From Perkinsus marinus ATCC 50983 (taxonomy: Eukaryota > Perkinsozoa > Perkinsida > Perkinsidae), in contig NW_003214508.1 in the NCBI RefSeq assembly GCF_000006405.1, positions 96,996-160,995 of the forward strand: DNA of 64,000 bases, read 5' to 3'. Shown one piece after another: positions 22,922-34,392 of this stretch. The position numbers and the translations under genes were made by a program. Each line of letters begins with the position of its first letter. The stretch's first letter is position 1. The notes below the pieces were generated by a model that was not told the DNA's origin, did no database searches, and worked only from the letters and a program-made list of their open reading frames with translations.

Positions 22922-25900
22922 TCACTCCTCAACGATCTTATTTTTCGATTTCACCAAGTCAACTATTTCTTGGCTGTATCCTTCTATCTCATGCTGAATA
23001 TCCGTCCATTCTGATTTCCTCGACAGTCCATTCTCCTGTAGTTTTACGTTGACTTTACGTACTGCACTTCTAACCAGCATCGACAGGCCTCCTTTGTTTC
23101 CAAGGCCCTTCTCACACTCGCCGACCAGAACTCTCATACAGTCTCGAAGCTCAGTGAGTTCGAACTTCACAGCTGGCAAATCTTTAGCGTCATGGATCTG
23201 TTACGAAATGCTGTACTCTTCTGGGGCGTTATATCTTACCCTCGGCAGTAGATGTCTGAGCTGAAGGACTCTCTGTTTGGCGATTTCTTCATCAGAATCG
23301 GCTAGTTGAGCCAAGCACCGGTGACACACCGCACTAGTGCCATGCAACTTCGCCAATGTCTCGAACATTTCTACAGCTGGTCTGCGTTTTCCTGTGCTCA
23401 CCGATAGATTCACGAGATCCTGATAACGGGCGTGTCACCACTTGCGTTGTTCTAAGTTCACTCACTTTCAACAAGGCATCATCATCTAGAATTGAATCAG
23501 CTCTGCCAAGGTCTACTGCTAGACCTCTGGCAGCGTATGTCATACCCACAGGATCGCGTCTCATTTGACCGACCTAAAGTAATACCAGTTTGTTCAACCA
23601 GTGACAAGAGCAGCTCTACGCGAAAGGTGTGACACTCACAAAAGTGTCACCACGCCTTGTAGCACTGATCTCATATATTCGACAAGAGAGCATATCAGTT
23701 AAGCATATAAGTTTTGAAGGTCCTCAAGCCAAAGGCTTTCAGTAGGAAGGCAACAAGTTGGTCATCATACAAGCTCTCTAAGCAATGCATTCACCATTCA
23801 ATCACCCCGAGGTTTACCGTAAGAAGATTCTGCCACATTCTCCATGACTCGCGAGCTCGCTTCACAGCTTCAAACGAACAGGTGTAAGCATACTTCAGAT
23901 ATCGTTCAGTCTCGTGGGTGATCTAAACAACATATACAGGTGTAGCTATAGCCGATCGATTTGGGGCGAGCGAGACAACCCACACAAAAGGAGACAACAT
24001 ATCGATCAACATGGCGCGCGCTACTTACATCTGCTTCACTATCCAAAGTTGTATCTTGCTGGTTCATCTTCTCCTGCGCCATAGTGATATATGCAGCTGC
24101 CAGGTTGGCCCAAGATTGTGCATCAGTGTCGTCTACTCCCAGAGCCCGAGTGAACGCCGTAGCAGCGTCCTGGTACTGCGAGACTTGCAAATACATTGCT
24201 CCCAGGGAAAACCAAATGCCTGAAAACATAAACTGCCACGACAGACCCGACGATAAGGCCGTGAAAACTACCAGCCTTCAACGGTGAGATTTCCAAACTG
24301 TTTTTCAGACACTCTATAGCCTCCTGTCGTTGCCCATGCTGAAGTGCCCATCTTCCCAAAGACCGCATAGCTCGAGCGTAACGGTGCTCCGACTGACAGT
24401 ACTTCCCCTATGTGAACAACATGCCTCGGCGCCTACCTCCTCCCAAGCTTGCTGCCACCATTGCTTCACACCAGTAATGTCACCAAGTTGGCACAACAGT
24501 CGCGGCCTAGTCGATGAGGGGGTATCAGAGGCTTCAAGACGTTCCTTCACCAATTTTTCAGCTTGATGTTTCCTGCCAAGTTATATCCACAGTGCACAGG
24601 AAATGCTCAGCAGCACGCGTAAATTTGTTATGCAGATGTGAAGAATGTGTATTACACCGGGAGAAACTGATAGTGAACAAGTCGTCGCTATCACAGTCCC
24701 AAATGGGTACTCTCATCACAACAATTGCGGAGCGAGCGAAGCGGGCGGAGCATATACCGCAACAACAGGCATTTTCGCGTCGTGCGTGCGTGCAGAATTA
24801 TTCTGGCTTAACTACAAAGCGAGGGAGGCTATCAGATAGATCAAACGACTCCTCTCTATGCGGAGGTTTTGCGAAAAATCAAAAAACTCGATTATGCGAA
24901 CAGCTCGAAGAGATATGCACGAAGAACTTTAATGATGGAGAAATGTCCCACCTGGGGATCGAACCGGCGACCTATGTCGAATTCATTGATCGAATCAATA
25001 GACATGGACTAAGTGAACTCCGCCCCTTCGTCACGAAGGCCTAGTATTCATAGCTATGGTTTACATTGTATATGCGATATAGTTTCAAATCGGTTAGCAT
25101 CGATCTCGGAGATAACACACATATGCATATCAAATTGACACGTATATGATGACTACCTGTCTGCAACAATAAGGCAGTCAATAGCCTCACACCACATGTT
25201 GATGCTAACAAACATATCATAGGCCGACAACACCATACCCATCTCCATCATACGTTTACCAAACTCACGTTGTAGCATTGGTAAAGACGGATAGTATCTA
25301 ACAACATTCAATCAGTGTGACAAAAAATATAAAAATTTCCGATGAAATTCTCAATAGTTTCCGCGCACTTCTACTCGAATTCGTATTTAACTCCTATAAT
25401 TAGCGAAAAACATCTAAGCTCCACTGAAGAGAGCGAACACTAACTGCTGCTACTAATACCACTACTAAAAGGACGACCGAGGCCATGAAGTTGAAACAGT
25501 CTCGGGTGCGCGAGATTACCATAAACTGCACCCGAAACAGCAATTATCTTTTCGCTATGCTCCATTGATTGCCAGAATTAATTACTACTGTATATCCTAT
25601 ACCTCGCGTGAATATCTAAGCTTTGAGCTCATACAACGTTGACGAGCTCACAGTTGCAAAGTGTCTTTGTGGAGATACATAAAACATTCAACGTCTGTGC
25701 CGAAGAACACACAAATCGAGAAATCTTCATTCTATCCTAGCGAAATGTCACAATGATTATAACACCACAGATAGTATCCTCTACTTTCACAACTACCACC
25801 CCAAAACCATTGCTTTTATCACTAACATTAGTAAGAGGTACCCCTCCAACTGTAGACACCATCAGTAGTACACCTTATATTCAACATAAACCGTAGCCTT

Positions 25901-27536
25901 CATAGTAAATTTCATATAGCCGCCTATGATGACCACCCCCTCCAACCTTCACCACCCTATTACACTGAGTGGACGTATCCAATCCTATCCGCAACAAGTG
26001 CCGCACTAGCATCACCCTCCGGTAACTTGTCGTTATACTGATCCACCAGAGCTTGCAATTGGAAAGCCGCACGATTCCTCGTTTTAACCCTGCCGAACTC
26101 CGTACGACAACGTAACCACAGCCCGGCAGAATACACCAACCAATGGGCCGAGCAGCCAGCGTCACGAGGATCTAATCAAGAACGCATTAACCCCTACCAA
26201 GTACACTACCATTCTCACCGCTGAGAGTCTCCGGAAGTACCAAAGCACGATTCACTAGGCATCCAATTTGCTCCATCGTAATAGCATCATCATCATCAGC
26301 AGCGCTTGACAACAGCAACCTCACAGCCTTAGTAAGCAATATAGCCTGTTCTACTGCATGCAGTACACTAGGCTTGAACTCATCAGAGGTGTATTCGACC
26401 GACTCCAATACATCAGTATCAGGATCCAGCTCGGCCATCTGGACGTTCTGGTGGGCTTCCCCGTCCTGTGGCGCGGACCCACTACTGCTACTCTCCATAA
26501 CAGGAGCAGCCAGAGTGCTCTTGGTCACACACGTGAGCTGGGCGAAGGCTTGCGTCTGATACCGACGTTTGATTCCTTCTACCCCTGTGATCTCCCAAGA
26601 GAACCCCACGTGCTTAGCAGCAGCATCGATAATCTCATCAGACACGTCAGTCGGTAGTCCGTAATAACTCGTATGAATAGCCAATTCCAATACCATAACA
26701 GCCCGAACTGTCTCCGAAACTGCTTCAGCTGGTACGACCTTCAACAGTGACGATGCATTCTCATTCGTGGTGTCACCATCATCATCACCAACTTCCCTGA
26801 GTGCTGATGGAAGCATCGAGGGACCACATGCAATGACCTGGTCAGAGAGGTCCAGTGCAATATATCCTCCTTGTAGTAGTGCTTGTGCATATTCCTCGAC
26901 ACAAGCCTTCATACACGTCACACTCTGGCCGTCTCCTCTGGCAGTAGCCTCAGCCAGCATCCGTTGCCATACGAAAGCCGCCCTAGCCCGCCACACTGGT
27001 AGTGTTTCCAGCCCGGACTGTTCCAGCATATCACCACAGAGAACAGTTACGCTCGTGAGTAGAAGTTGAGGCCCTCGAGTTACGTCGTACAGCGGCTCAC
27101 CATCGACTTCAAGACGACTCAGAACGTACGAGTTACGCGCGGACTCCAGAGCTCTCTGATTAGGAAACATCGGAATCTTATCAGAAGTGACCTCAGGCCC
27201 TGTCCAGTTGGCTTGTAGGAAGCATTGTAAGCACGCCACAGCAGCGACCAACACGGACAACTCCGACTCAGGGCCGCGGCCAACAGCAGCATCACGTAGG
27301 GACCGCTCTAGTGTATCGGTATCTTCCCAGTCGTGTAAGAGCTCAGCAATGACCGGCTCTTGAAACGCCACTTCCCATTTTGCTTCTACTACAGCGATAG
27401 CGGCCTTTCTAATACTTTCATAGACCGGCGAGCTGGGCAGCTCCTGTGGTGGGGTCGGTGGTACAGTGTAACGACTGTGAGGGTAGAGGAGGTAGGTCTC
27501 CACGGATCGTACAGCAGCTGATAAATCTGATGACAT
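22922..27536 (-). CDS. TPR-repeat protein similar to TTC27/Emw1, multi-exon
   Basis: ATG at 27536 (MSSDLSAAVRSVETYLLYPH); earlier in-frame codons lack an ATG. The first exon runs to about 26200 and includes KHVGFSWEITGVEGIKRRYQ, close to the conserved N-terminal block of TTC27. Later exons, all minus strand: HWLVYSAGLWLRCRTEF...LQALVDQYN (about 26150-25965), MLQREFGKRMMEMGMVLSAYDMF..MWCEAIDCL (about 25290-25170), LVKERLEA...LLCQLGDITGVKQWWQQAWE (about 24570-24420), SLGRWALQHGQRQEAIECLKNSLEISPL, then IWFSLGAMYLQVSQYQDAATAFTRAL..AQSWANLAAAYI (TPR pairs) and a helical C terminus ending KSKNKIVEE with TGA at 22922. The order matches the family. Its role is probably as a helical scaffold. Introns contain a copy of the short element and a tRNA-like fragment. 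Confidence 0.8.
24938..24985 (-). repeat. tRNA-derived repeat fragment in a TTC27-like intron
   Basis: On the minus strand it reads GTCGCCGGTTCGATCCCC followed by AGGTGGGACATTTCT: a Pol III B-box/T-arm with extra 3' sequence. The same arrangement recurs at 32920-32955, so the shared part goes beyond a tRNA and suggests a SINE-like family. No full cloverleaf. Confidence 0.45.
25330..25450 (-). mobile_element. Copy 4 (truncated) of the intron-associated short element, in the TTC27-like gene
   Basis: Contains AAATTCTC, CGAATTCGTATTTAACTCC, TATAATTAGCGAAAAACATC, AAGCTCCACTGAAGAGAGCG, matching the right half of the other copies. The left end is eroded. It lies in the intron between exons at about 25295 and 25965. 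Confidence 0.6.
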
Positions 27537-27729
27537 TATGATGACAAACCTCCAGCTAAATGCACTGTCGAGGTGAAAACGGAAGTTTCGACAACTTGGA
27601 AGATATGTAAAGATGTGGTAAACTTTAGCGCGCGCCCACCTGTGCGCAAGTCTCGTGCGTGCATCCGTGTTGTAAGCCGTCCCCACCAACCATTGTCATC
27701 AGATAGGAGTGCCGAATTGGTTCCCTGAA

Positions 27730-28205
27730 ATGGCGGGCTCGGCGGTGGCGCATGTCGTCCAGTTTACTAGGGGTTCTACTCAGCAGCTACCATTCCCCGA
27801 AGACCTCTTCTCTGGAAAGGGGTGTGAGTGCAGCCAACCCTTGCCAGGCTTGCTAAGGCGTATCCCCAAAGTGGAGGAGGTAACCCCCCCAAATGCCATA
27901 CTAGTGATTATTATTATGTCCATTTTTCAGCGCCTACATTGCATGAGTGTCTGGCCATCGACTCCTTCAGAGGGGAGGTCAACCCTCGAAGTTGCCCCTT
28001 CCGAGTAAGCAGTCAGTTGTTCCTATTCTACCTACAACTCCTCGATAACCTCAGGTCCTCATTATCATCATCCTTGTCTACTGTACACAGTGCATCTAGT
28101 TTGACATCAACATTGGCATCAAGTAACGATCTCGAAACTTCGTATAACATGTTAGAGTCCGTCGAGGATCTAAGAGTTACCGATTATGCAGCGACTTGGT
28201 GGTGA
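27730..28205 (+). CDS. Hypothetical protein, two exons (122 aa)
   Basis: ATG 27730 (MAGSAVAHVVQFTRG). A GTGAGT donor after 27823 and a pyrimidine-rich acceptor ending at 27930 give exons 27730-27823 and 27931-28205 in phase. The product is PTLHECLAIDSFRGEVNP, then a Ser-rich tail (SSLSSSLSTVHSASSL), stop TGA 28203-28205. No family is recognised. It is divergent from the TTC27-like gene; only 193 bp separate the two ATGs, so they probably share a promoter region. Confidence 0.4.
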
Positions 28206-30101
28206 CCAATCTGAACAAGTGAGGAGGGTGTACGTGTCACCGCAGTTGACTGTGTTCGACTCTGTTATATGAGAGCCCTTTTTTTACGAACTCGATGACG
28301 TTTTGGTTTGTCCCTGAAACCTTATAATTTGGCAACACTGTTTTACTGTCTAGTTTCTGTTCAGCTGGGACTATTATGAATGTCGCTGCCACATTGAGAT
28401 TCAGACATTCATCTGTACTATCATCACTACTCTTAAGCTTAGTCTTACTCCTTATGATGAGAGATGTGCCTTGCTATCCTCCACGTTTTTGTATACCTAT
28501 ATAGGAGATTTGCTCGACCTTACCTTACTCGGCGTGGTGTGGTAAATTATATAATTCTTGGAAATTCGTTAAATACCCCACATTTGACAGTCTTGAAGAC
28601 AGAACTGTCCTGAGGCCTCTGAGATCTCTGAGGTCCGACATTGTCATCAGTCTGTAGTAGTGTGATGCAGCCTTCGTACCAATTCAGTACTACTATATAT
28701 ATCATCAATTGATATCATTTATTCTCCCATTAATATCATCAATACTGGTATTCCCCTATGTTCAGGCACCACATCGCCGCGACATAACCTGAACTTCCTC
28801 AAGGCTCGTCCCGTGGCCGTCATATATTCTGAAGTAGTCTACATATGGTTTGTCCTTTTTGTTATCGCTGATAGTCTGCTACATGTATTATTATTACTTC
28901 TGTCAACTTCGTCAAGTCACTCGAAAACATTTACGCAGTCACAACCTATTGGTCCATCGAAACAGCTCTTAACTGGTGCTCTTTCGAACTGTATAATTCG
29001 CTTATGTGTGTCAATGTCGGCGAAACTGCTGAGGTGAGTTTTCCATTTTCCGCGTGCTTTCTATCAGTTGTTTGTCTTGTTCAGATCTGTGTGCTCATTT
29101 CTGACGCATCATCCTCCAGTCGGGTCAGTGACCTAGTTTTATCGAGCTCAGCAAAAGCAGTAGCTTACATTGGTCACATTTTACCACCATCTTCAGACGG
29201 AGGTCGATTTCTGAAACCCATTTTGACCGCGTGGTACATCTGCATCGTCGAGCACCGGGATTGCTCGGTCGTCGTCGTCTTCATCATCATCGTTGAAAGT
29301 GTCAGTGTTCTAAGTACCCCATGCAGTAGCCCCTCTATCGAGCACTATCTTACAATGGTTATTGTTATTCAATTCACATCAGCGTTGTAGGGGAAGGTTA
29401 ACTGAACTCGTTATGCGACGGAGCTTCTCTTCAAGTTGTTTCTGTAGACCCATGTGGACTGATCGAACTGACTTGTGAGGAAGGCCTGCATTTTTGGGGG
29501 AATATCGTAGCAGTGCGACACGTGTCTAGACTGCAGTCATAACTCCGTACTCGCGACAGTGGTTATTGCTATTGGAATAGTTGTTTGCGGCGTGGAGGCT
29601 TCATTTCATGACCACCCCCTCGACACTGGATGTTCGATGCAAGAAGACTCTGGAAGTCCTCCTACGTCCCAAGTAACTCTAACACAACCACCGAAGTGTC
29701 CTCCTTATAGTACTCTTTCCAGATACTTCCGCATTATCCATCCTTGGCTAGCAATCTCTACAGATTCCGATAAGCAAATTTTGGTGAGAGCAACTATCAC
29801 AGCGGTGTTGATGGTCATTGCATGTAACACAGGCCCATGTTGGCGACGTTTTGCAAGGGTCCTTCGCGAAGTCGGGCGCGCGGTCTCAACCCAATGCATA
29901 CAATCTACCGCGGGCAATAGAAACTGTGGTTCAAGGATCGCTAGATGTAAGGCGTGTACTCCTATGCTGTTGTGACGCCGTTACAGATTGAACAGTTGAG
30001 GGAAGGCAAACCGTCCGGGCCGCGATGCAAGTCCATTTCCTCGAGAGCAGTGACTAGGGGCACTTACAAGAGTGAGGACCTAAACTGTTCGACTCAGCAT
30101 T
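28206..30101. other. Unresolved region, possibly 5' exons of the next gene
   Basis: Open stretches with donor-like ends occur on the plus strand (for example about 28900-29035 before GTGAGTTTTCC, and about 29560-29970). They could be exons of the gene that ends at 32513, but frames and junctions could not be joined. AT-rich sequence near 28690-28740 shows repeated ATATCATCAAT-like words. Confidence 0.3.
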
Positions 30102-32513
30102 AGGTGGTTACCTATTTTATAAGGTTCTGAGGACGTCCATAGAGCGTTTGCTATGGAGAACAGACCTTTACGGTCTCTACCTTTCTCCCAAATATTCACA
30201 TCGAAGGCCTTGGAAAGAGTCGAGGAGTGGCAGGTGAGGCGATAGGGCTAATTGCTTCGCTCCGCTAAAGTTCGTCTAGAAACAATCAGCAGCCAGAAGT
30301 TGGTCTTTGCAAAGCTTTTCGGCGTACTGGCGAAAGCGATATCCATCGATTTAATGACCGATATGATCACAATAAAGACGACGACCATGTGTTGCTGGAA
30401 CTTCAGTGTTGGAATATACGTTCGCTCTCCTCAGCTGAGCTCAGGAGTTTCCGCGACAAGTATAGAAGTTTACATACGAAACCGGGTAGGAGTGTCCAGG
30501 AAACAATGAGAATTCTCCCAAATCTCCTCAGAATTTTCATGTTGTCACCAACACATGTAGTTGACCATGTGCATATTTTCCCACACTGTGTAACTGAGCT
30601 GCCGTCGTATTGACTGGTGGTGACTCATGCCTCTCTCAACCCAGGGGGACAGACGTTGCTGACACAGAGTGTTGTACAGCGAGGTCTTCGCATCCCTATC
30701 GCAGTCGGGGTAGTGATGAGTTCAATGCTTCAGACGACGTTTGAGGATTCCACGCAATGGCCGAACAAGTCCGCATTGGAACGGGTGCTAAGGAGTCTGT
30801 GGGTATTCAATTCTAGCATGCCCACCTATACTGGACTGATTAGAGTAGGCTCTCCTTCCGACCCTTTGATGCCTTACATCAGTGCTCAGGATGATCCAAC
30901 GTATCAGAGGCCCGCCTCAGCTCCATTTCGTCTTCATGAGTTGTCGATGGTCAATAGAGATATGCAGGTGGCTTGTATCTCATTCGGCTCTCTAGGCGCA
31001 TTAAGCGCATCTTTCCCAGTCGTCCATCGCTTACGAGGCTAACCGTCGTGCCCTTCTATACACCCCTAGGGCGTTACTGAATCTTTCAGCTACTGAAACT
31101 GAGTGAGTAGCCCTTATGCTGTGTATGGTTGAGTGAATCCACTCCGCGTGCTCAGTCCCTACAGCACGGAACGCTTCAAGCGAACCAAGGTGTCTGTTGC
31201 TCCTCATAATAAGGGGCGCTCAGTATTGCCCAAGGTGGGGCTGGCCGGTGAGAGCGTCATGATCATTGCTAATCTCAGGGTGGCTCTAGAACGCTTACTA
31301 CGACTTACTTGTCCACTTACGTACCTCGAGTGAATGCCAAGTGGCACAAGGACACTCTGTCGTATTAGAGATCGGCTCAGGACAACGCGAGCGGTTGAAG
31401 CATGTTTTATGTGTTATTGGTGTTGATGTCGTTACCGAAGAGGTTGTGCTGAGTTCACAGTTAGCCCTCGGTAGTCTCCACATAGAAATGTCAGTAAGCC
31501 GTGAGGATGCAGGACTCCTGCCAGAAGCAACCTCCGCTGAAAGCCTCAGTGAAATATTCCATGATTGCATGGGCAGCTCGAATGAGCAACAGTCTGGGTT
31601 CCTCATAATCGGAGTGAATCAAGGGGCTCTATCGTCGTGGGTAGCCCAAGACGGGGCACCGTGTTGTGCCGCGGCGGTAGTTGCTGCTGCCATAAACTGC
31701 TGTGGTTCGGGACGACACCAAGACACGATTGGGAAAGCATTAGAAACACTACTGGTAGTAGTTGAGTCTCGGATTGTTAGACTGATGGAGCGAGCGAATG
31801 TTTTGGGAGAACCAGGAGATATTAGGAAGCTCTTGGAAGATCGTTTTGATTCAGAAATACCCGGCTGGAACAGTTGTAAGAACAACCAGAAAGCTATTGA
31901 TCGAATCGTTGCCGAGGTAGCGTCCGAAGTGCAGAGACATCCTACGGAGCTCGGGGATCCTTCGAAGCAAGCATTCGGAGACTCCACACGAAGTGACAGA
32001 GAAATGCCGATTTCCTTTGATATACCATTTGGTGGAGTAAATGACCTCTCACAGGTTTTGCTAGCTATGGTGGGGAAAATAGACTGTGCGCGAAAGTTGC
32101 AGAGAGATAAGCCATCGACAGCAGGGGTCGGGAACTGGGCGATTAAAGCCGCGTTGGAAGCAGAAGGGTTTCGAGTTGAGAGAGTATTGGGCAAGACTGG
32201 CCTTGGTCGTTGTCCGCCATTTATTAGGGCGACTGATGAAGGAGCTTGGGATGCCTTCAAAGTGAAATTCTCGAAGTATGATTGTATGATCGTCCACTTC
32301 AAGAACCATTATGCTTTGGTCTTCGCCTTCCGAGAACGGGGAGGAAATCTGAAGCAAATACTAACAGCGCGGAAAGGCCAGCGGCCGAAGGATTGGGTTC
32401 ATTGGGAGGAGATTATCCGGTCGGTGATCAGATGGCAGGGTTATGGTATGCTGGGTATCAATAGAAAGAGGCAGTGCGATGGGGTCATCGATAAGCATGC
32501 TACTGTAGAGTGA
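30102..32513 (+). CDS. Hypothetical protein with a conserved C-terminal block (BIVM-like?), multi-exon
   Basis: The last exon, from about 31341, is a long open frame ending at TAG... TGA 32511-32513. Its C terminus reads CMIVHFKNHYALVFAFRE, ILTARKGQRPKDWVHWEEII and WQGYGMLGI. This combination (NHYAL.FA.RE, then ILTAR.GQRP..W, then GY.M) is one I associate with BIVM-like proteins of protists and animals; I am not certain. Upstream exons read GGQTLLTQSVVQRGLRIPIAV, then a 52-nt intron to SSIAYEANRRALLYTPRALLNLS, then FKRTKVSVAPHNKGRSVLPK. The element copy at 30404 interrupts the part before this. The 5' end and some junctions (near 31300) are not resolved. Confidence 0.45.
30404..30588 (+). mobile_element. 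Copy 5 of the intron-associated short element (best-preserved ends)
   Basis: 185 bp. The left end CAGTGTTGGAATATACG and right end GTGCATATTTTCCCACACTG form imperfect terminal inverted repeats starting CAGTGT. Flanks TGGAACTT and TGTAACTG share 6 of 8 bases, a possible eroded 8-bp target duplication. It sits between the exon-like stretches of the hypothetical gene at 30102-32513. Confidence 0.75.
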
Positions 32514-32713
32514 TGATTCTGGAAAGGACATATGGTCTTCTGCTGAGTCGTGTTGGGAGTGTCGAAAGTAAATCACGCAACAGTATGAGAGCGTTGTTGG
32601 GTAGGAGAAGAGGATCGTTTGACATCCACTGAGATATTGTCATATTTGGCGGTACACATTGGGTCGAGATCCAAACTATCTGTTGGTAGACTCGACTATC
32701 TCCATTACGTTTT

Positions 32714-32861
32714 ATATTGCATCAGCGAATCGCTGATGCAATATCGAATGCAGATATCGCTGACAGCGATATCTCTCATACTTGGCATGAATTCTTTACT
32801 TCATGCCTTTTTTCAGAGTTAGTCAGCTTGCGTCTGCGTGCTACTTTCGTACGCAGACGCA
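32714..32861. repeat. Array of four different perfect hairpins
   Basis: Hairpin 1: 32714-32744, 14-bp stem, 3-nt loop. Hairpin 2: 32752-32774, 10-bp stem AGATATCGCT/AGCGATATCT, 3-nt loop. Hairpin 3: 32784-32807, 8-bp stem GGCATGAA/TTCATGCC, 8-nt loop, followed by a run of six T. Hairpin 4: 32829-32861, 11-bp stem TGCGTCTGCGT/ACGCAGACGCA, 11-nt loop. All stems are perfect and unrelated in sequence to each other. Confidence 0.85.
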
Positions 32862-32919
32862 TAGCAACGCAACGGTGAGGGATGGAGGTGCGCAGTATGG
32901 TGGAAAAATATGCGTAGAA

Positions 32920-32955
32920 ATGTCCCCACCGGGGATCGAACCGTCGCCCCATCTC
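32920..32955 (-). repeat. tRNA-derived repeat fragment
   Basis: The minus strand reads GACGGTTCGATCCCCGGTGGGGACATTTCTACG. It shares the B-box and the following GGTGGGACATTTCT with the fragment at 24938. No complete tRNA. Confidence 0.45.
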
Positions 32956-33070
32956 AGTTTCCGCGCAAAACCTGGACGGCAGGAAGTAGTGGTCGTGCTG
33001 AGGAGGTCTTTTGTGCATTCCAGAAGTCTTGAGTACCTTTGGTTGTGCCTCAGGATTGCCGTCCAATCTA

Positions 33071-33507
33071 ATGTCTAACTCGGATGATGAAGATGCTGAT
33101 CCTGTAGTGGATGAGCAACTCGTAGTTGTACACTTCCGGGAGCTTGCACATAGTCATTTCGGGAAGGCTGTCGATCCCGACACAGTGCGGTTAGTAGGAA
33201 TGGGTAATTCCAACGATTAAATTCGTTCTAATACCACGCTCTCATCGCTTCAGACAAGCCAGGGGACGGTAAATTGATAGTCCAAGCCAATGGTGAGGAG
33301 GTCGCCCTTGATGCGATGGTGGCTGAGCCGCCGGGGAGCTTCCTTATAATGGAGAAGGAACCTGTGCAGCAAACTAATACCGCGGATAATGCGGCTGAGA
33401 AAACACCAGAGGAGCCGCATGCTGGTAGTAATAACGGGCGAGGAAGGTCGATGAAACTATCGTTAAGTAGGCTACAAAGTTTATGGTACGACTCGTGGTA
33501 TGATTGA
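33071..33507 (+). CDS. Small acidic protein, possible TFIIIC subunit 6-like (128 aa)
   Basis: Exons 33071-33203 and 33254-33507, joined across a 50-nt GT-AG intron (GTAATTCC...CTTCAG); total 387 nt in phase. It starts MSNSDDEDADPVVDEQLVVVHF, then HFGKAVDPDTVRLVGMDKPGDGKLIVQANGE and SFLIMEKEPV, with a low-complexity tail. The layout (acidic start, V-V-V strand, LVG, LIVQANGE strand, LIMEKEP strand) resembles the triple-barrel domain of TFIIIC subunit 6, a Pol III factor. The match is by eye and weak. Three tRNA genes lie within 17 kb, which is not evidence by itself. Confidence 0.45.
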
Positions 33508-33926
33508 TGTTTCGGTGCCTCGAATATCAGCACCGGTAACACACAACACTTCGGACCCCTTGGCATCAACGACAAGAACACCTAGAGGTGGCTTAAAGGC
33601 AGCAAAGGAGGGGGACCGGTCGTCCACCATAGGAGGGCCTCTGTAGACGTTTATTTTAACGATTTCCGTCCGCCCCAGTTGTGGTGTTGTTGCACGGGTT
33701 GGTAGGAGTCACTGCCAGTATGCAGATGGCCAACAGTCTGTTATCATCATCTTCATACCTCACGTTTGGTCGAACGGAGCTATCAGGAGCCGTTGATCTA
33801 TTTTTACGAGGGATGAGCTGCAGGTGAACAGGCTTCGTCAAGGAAGCCGTCTACCAACGGCGAATCAGGAGTGAATCCATGAATGCACGGATCATCATAA
33901 GAGGATGTTATAGCGTATTATCCATT
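33508..33926. other. Intergenic region before tRNA-Ser
   Basis: About 420 bp without a supported gene. Short frames on both strands lack motifs. Confidence 0.4.
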
Positions 33927-34008
33927 CGACAGCGGCAGGATTCGAACCTGCGCAGGCTGAGCCTAGTGGATTTCAAGTCCACCTCCTTAACCACTCGGAC
34001 ACGCTGTC
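33927..34008 (-). tRNA. tRNA-Ser(UGA)
   Basis: 82 nt. The acceptor stem GACAGCG/CGCTGTC is perfect with G discriminator. The anticodon loop CTTGAAA gives anticodon TGA. A long variable arm and T-loop TTCGAAT are present, as expected of a class II serine tRNA. No T4 run follows directly. Confidence 0.93.
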
Positions 34009-34392
34009 TGTGTTTGAATATTCTTCATCATAATTGGCCGGCGACCATCTTTCGAGACGTTACGCCAATGGGAAGGGAGATCTATAGACGGCGTGTCCGA
34101 GTTTCCACATCCAAGGTAAACCGTGTGAGCTCGAAAGATTGTTTCCCTAGAGAGTTGAGGGGGACGCCACCGTTTTGGTAGGCGGAGAATACGTACCTCG
34201 CTCATGGATAGCAGTATGCTCCCACCACCTCGACATTCCTACACATTATATGGTCATTAGTGGCTCCCGATTACTCGTGGGGACGCTATAAAAAGTATAC
34301 GATGATAGACTGTACATCCGATTAACGAGTTAATTGCGCTTCTGCTCCTCCTCCTCGACTTTTGTTGTCAATTCGACGATGAGTCATGGATC
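34009..34392. other. Intergenic region before the first sphingolipid-synthase-like gene
   Basis: About 380 bp, no gene. TATAAAAAGTATACG at about 34288 is a TATA-like stretch 100 bp before the first ATG, but its use is unproven. Confidence 0.35.

Larger units (their letters stand above)
32514..33070. other. Intergenic region holding the hairpin array and a tRNA-like fragment
   Basis: About 560 bp between two plus-strand genes. Contents: four hairpins (32714-32861) and a SINE-like tRNA fragment (32920-32955). Short frames through it are broken up by the palindromes and are not credible genes. Confidence 0.6.

Noticed and set aside
32803..33078. ORF containing a PPGIEP-type peptide as a real gene
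   Set aside because: That peptide comes from a tRNA-derived repeat read in one frame, and the rest crosses the hairpin array.
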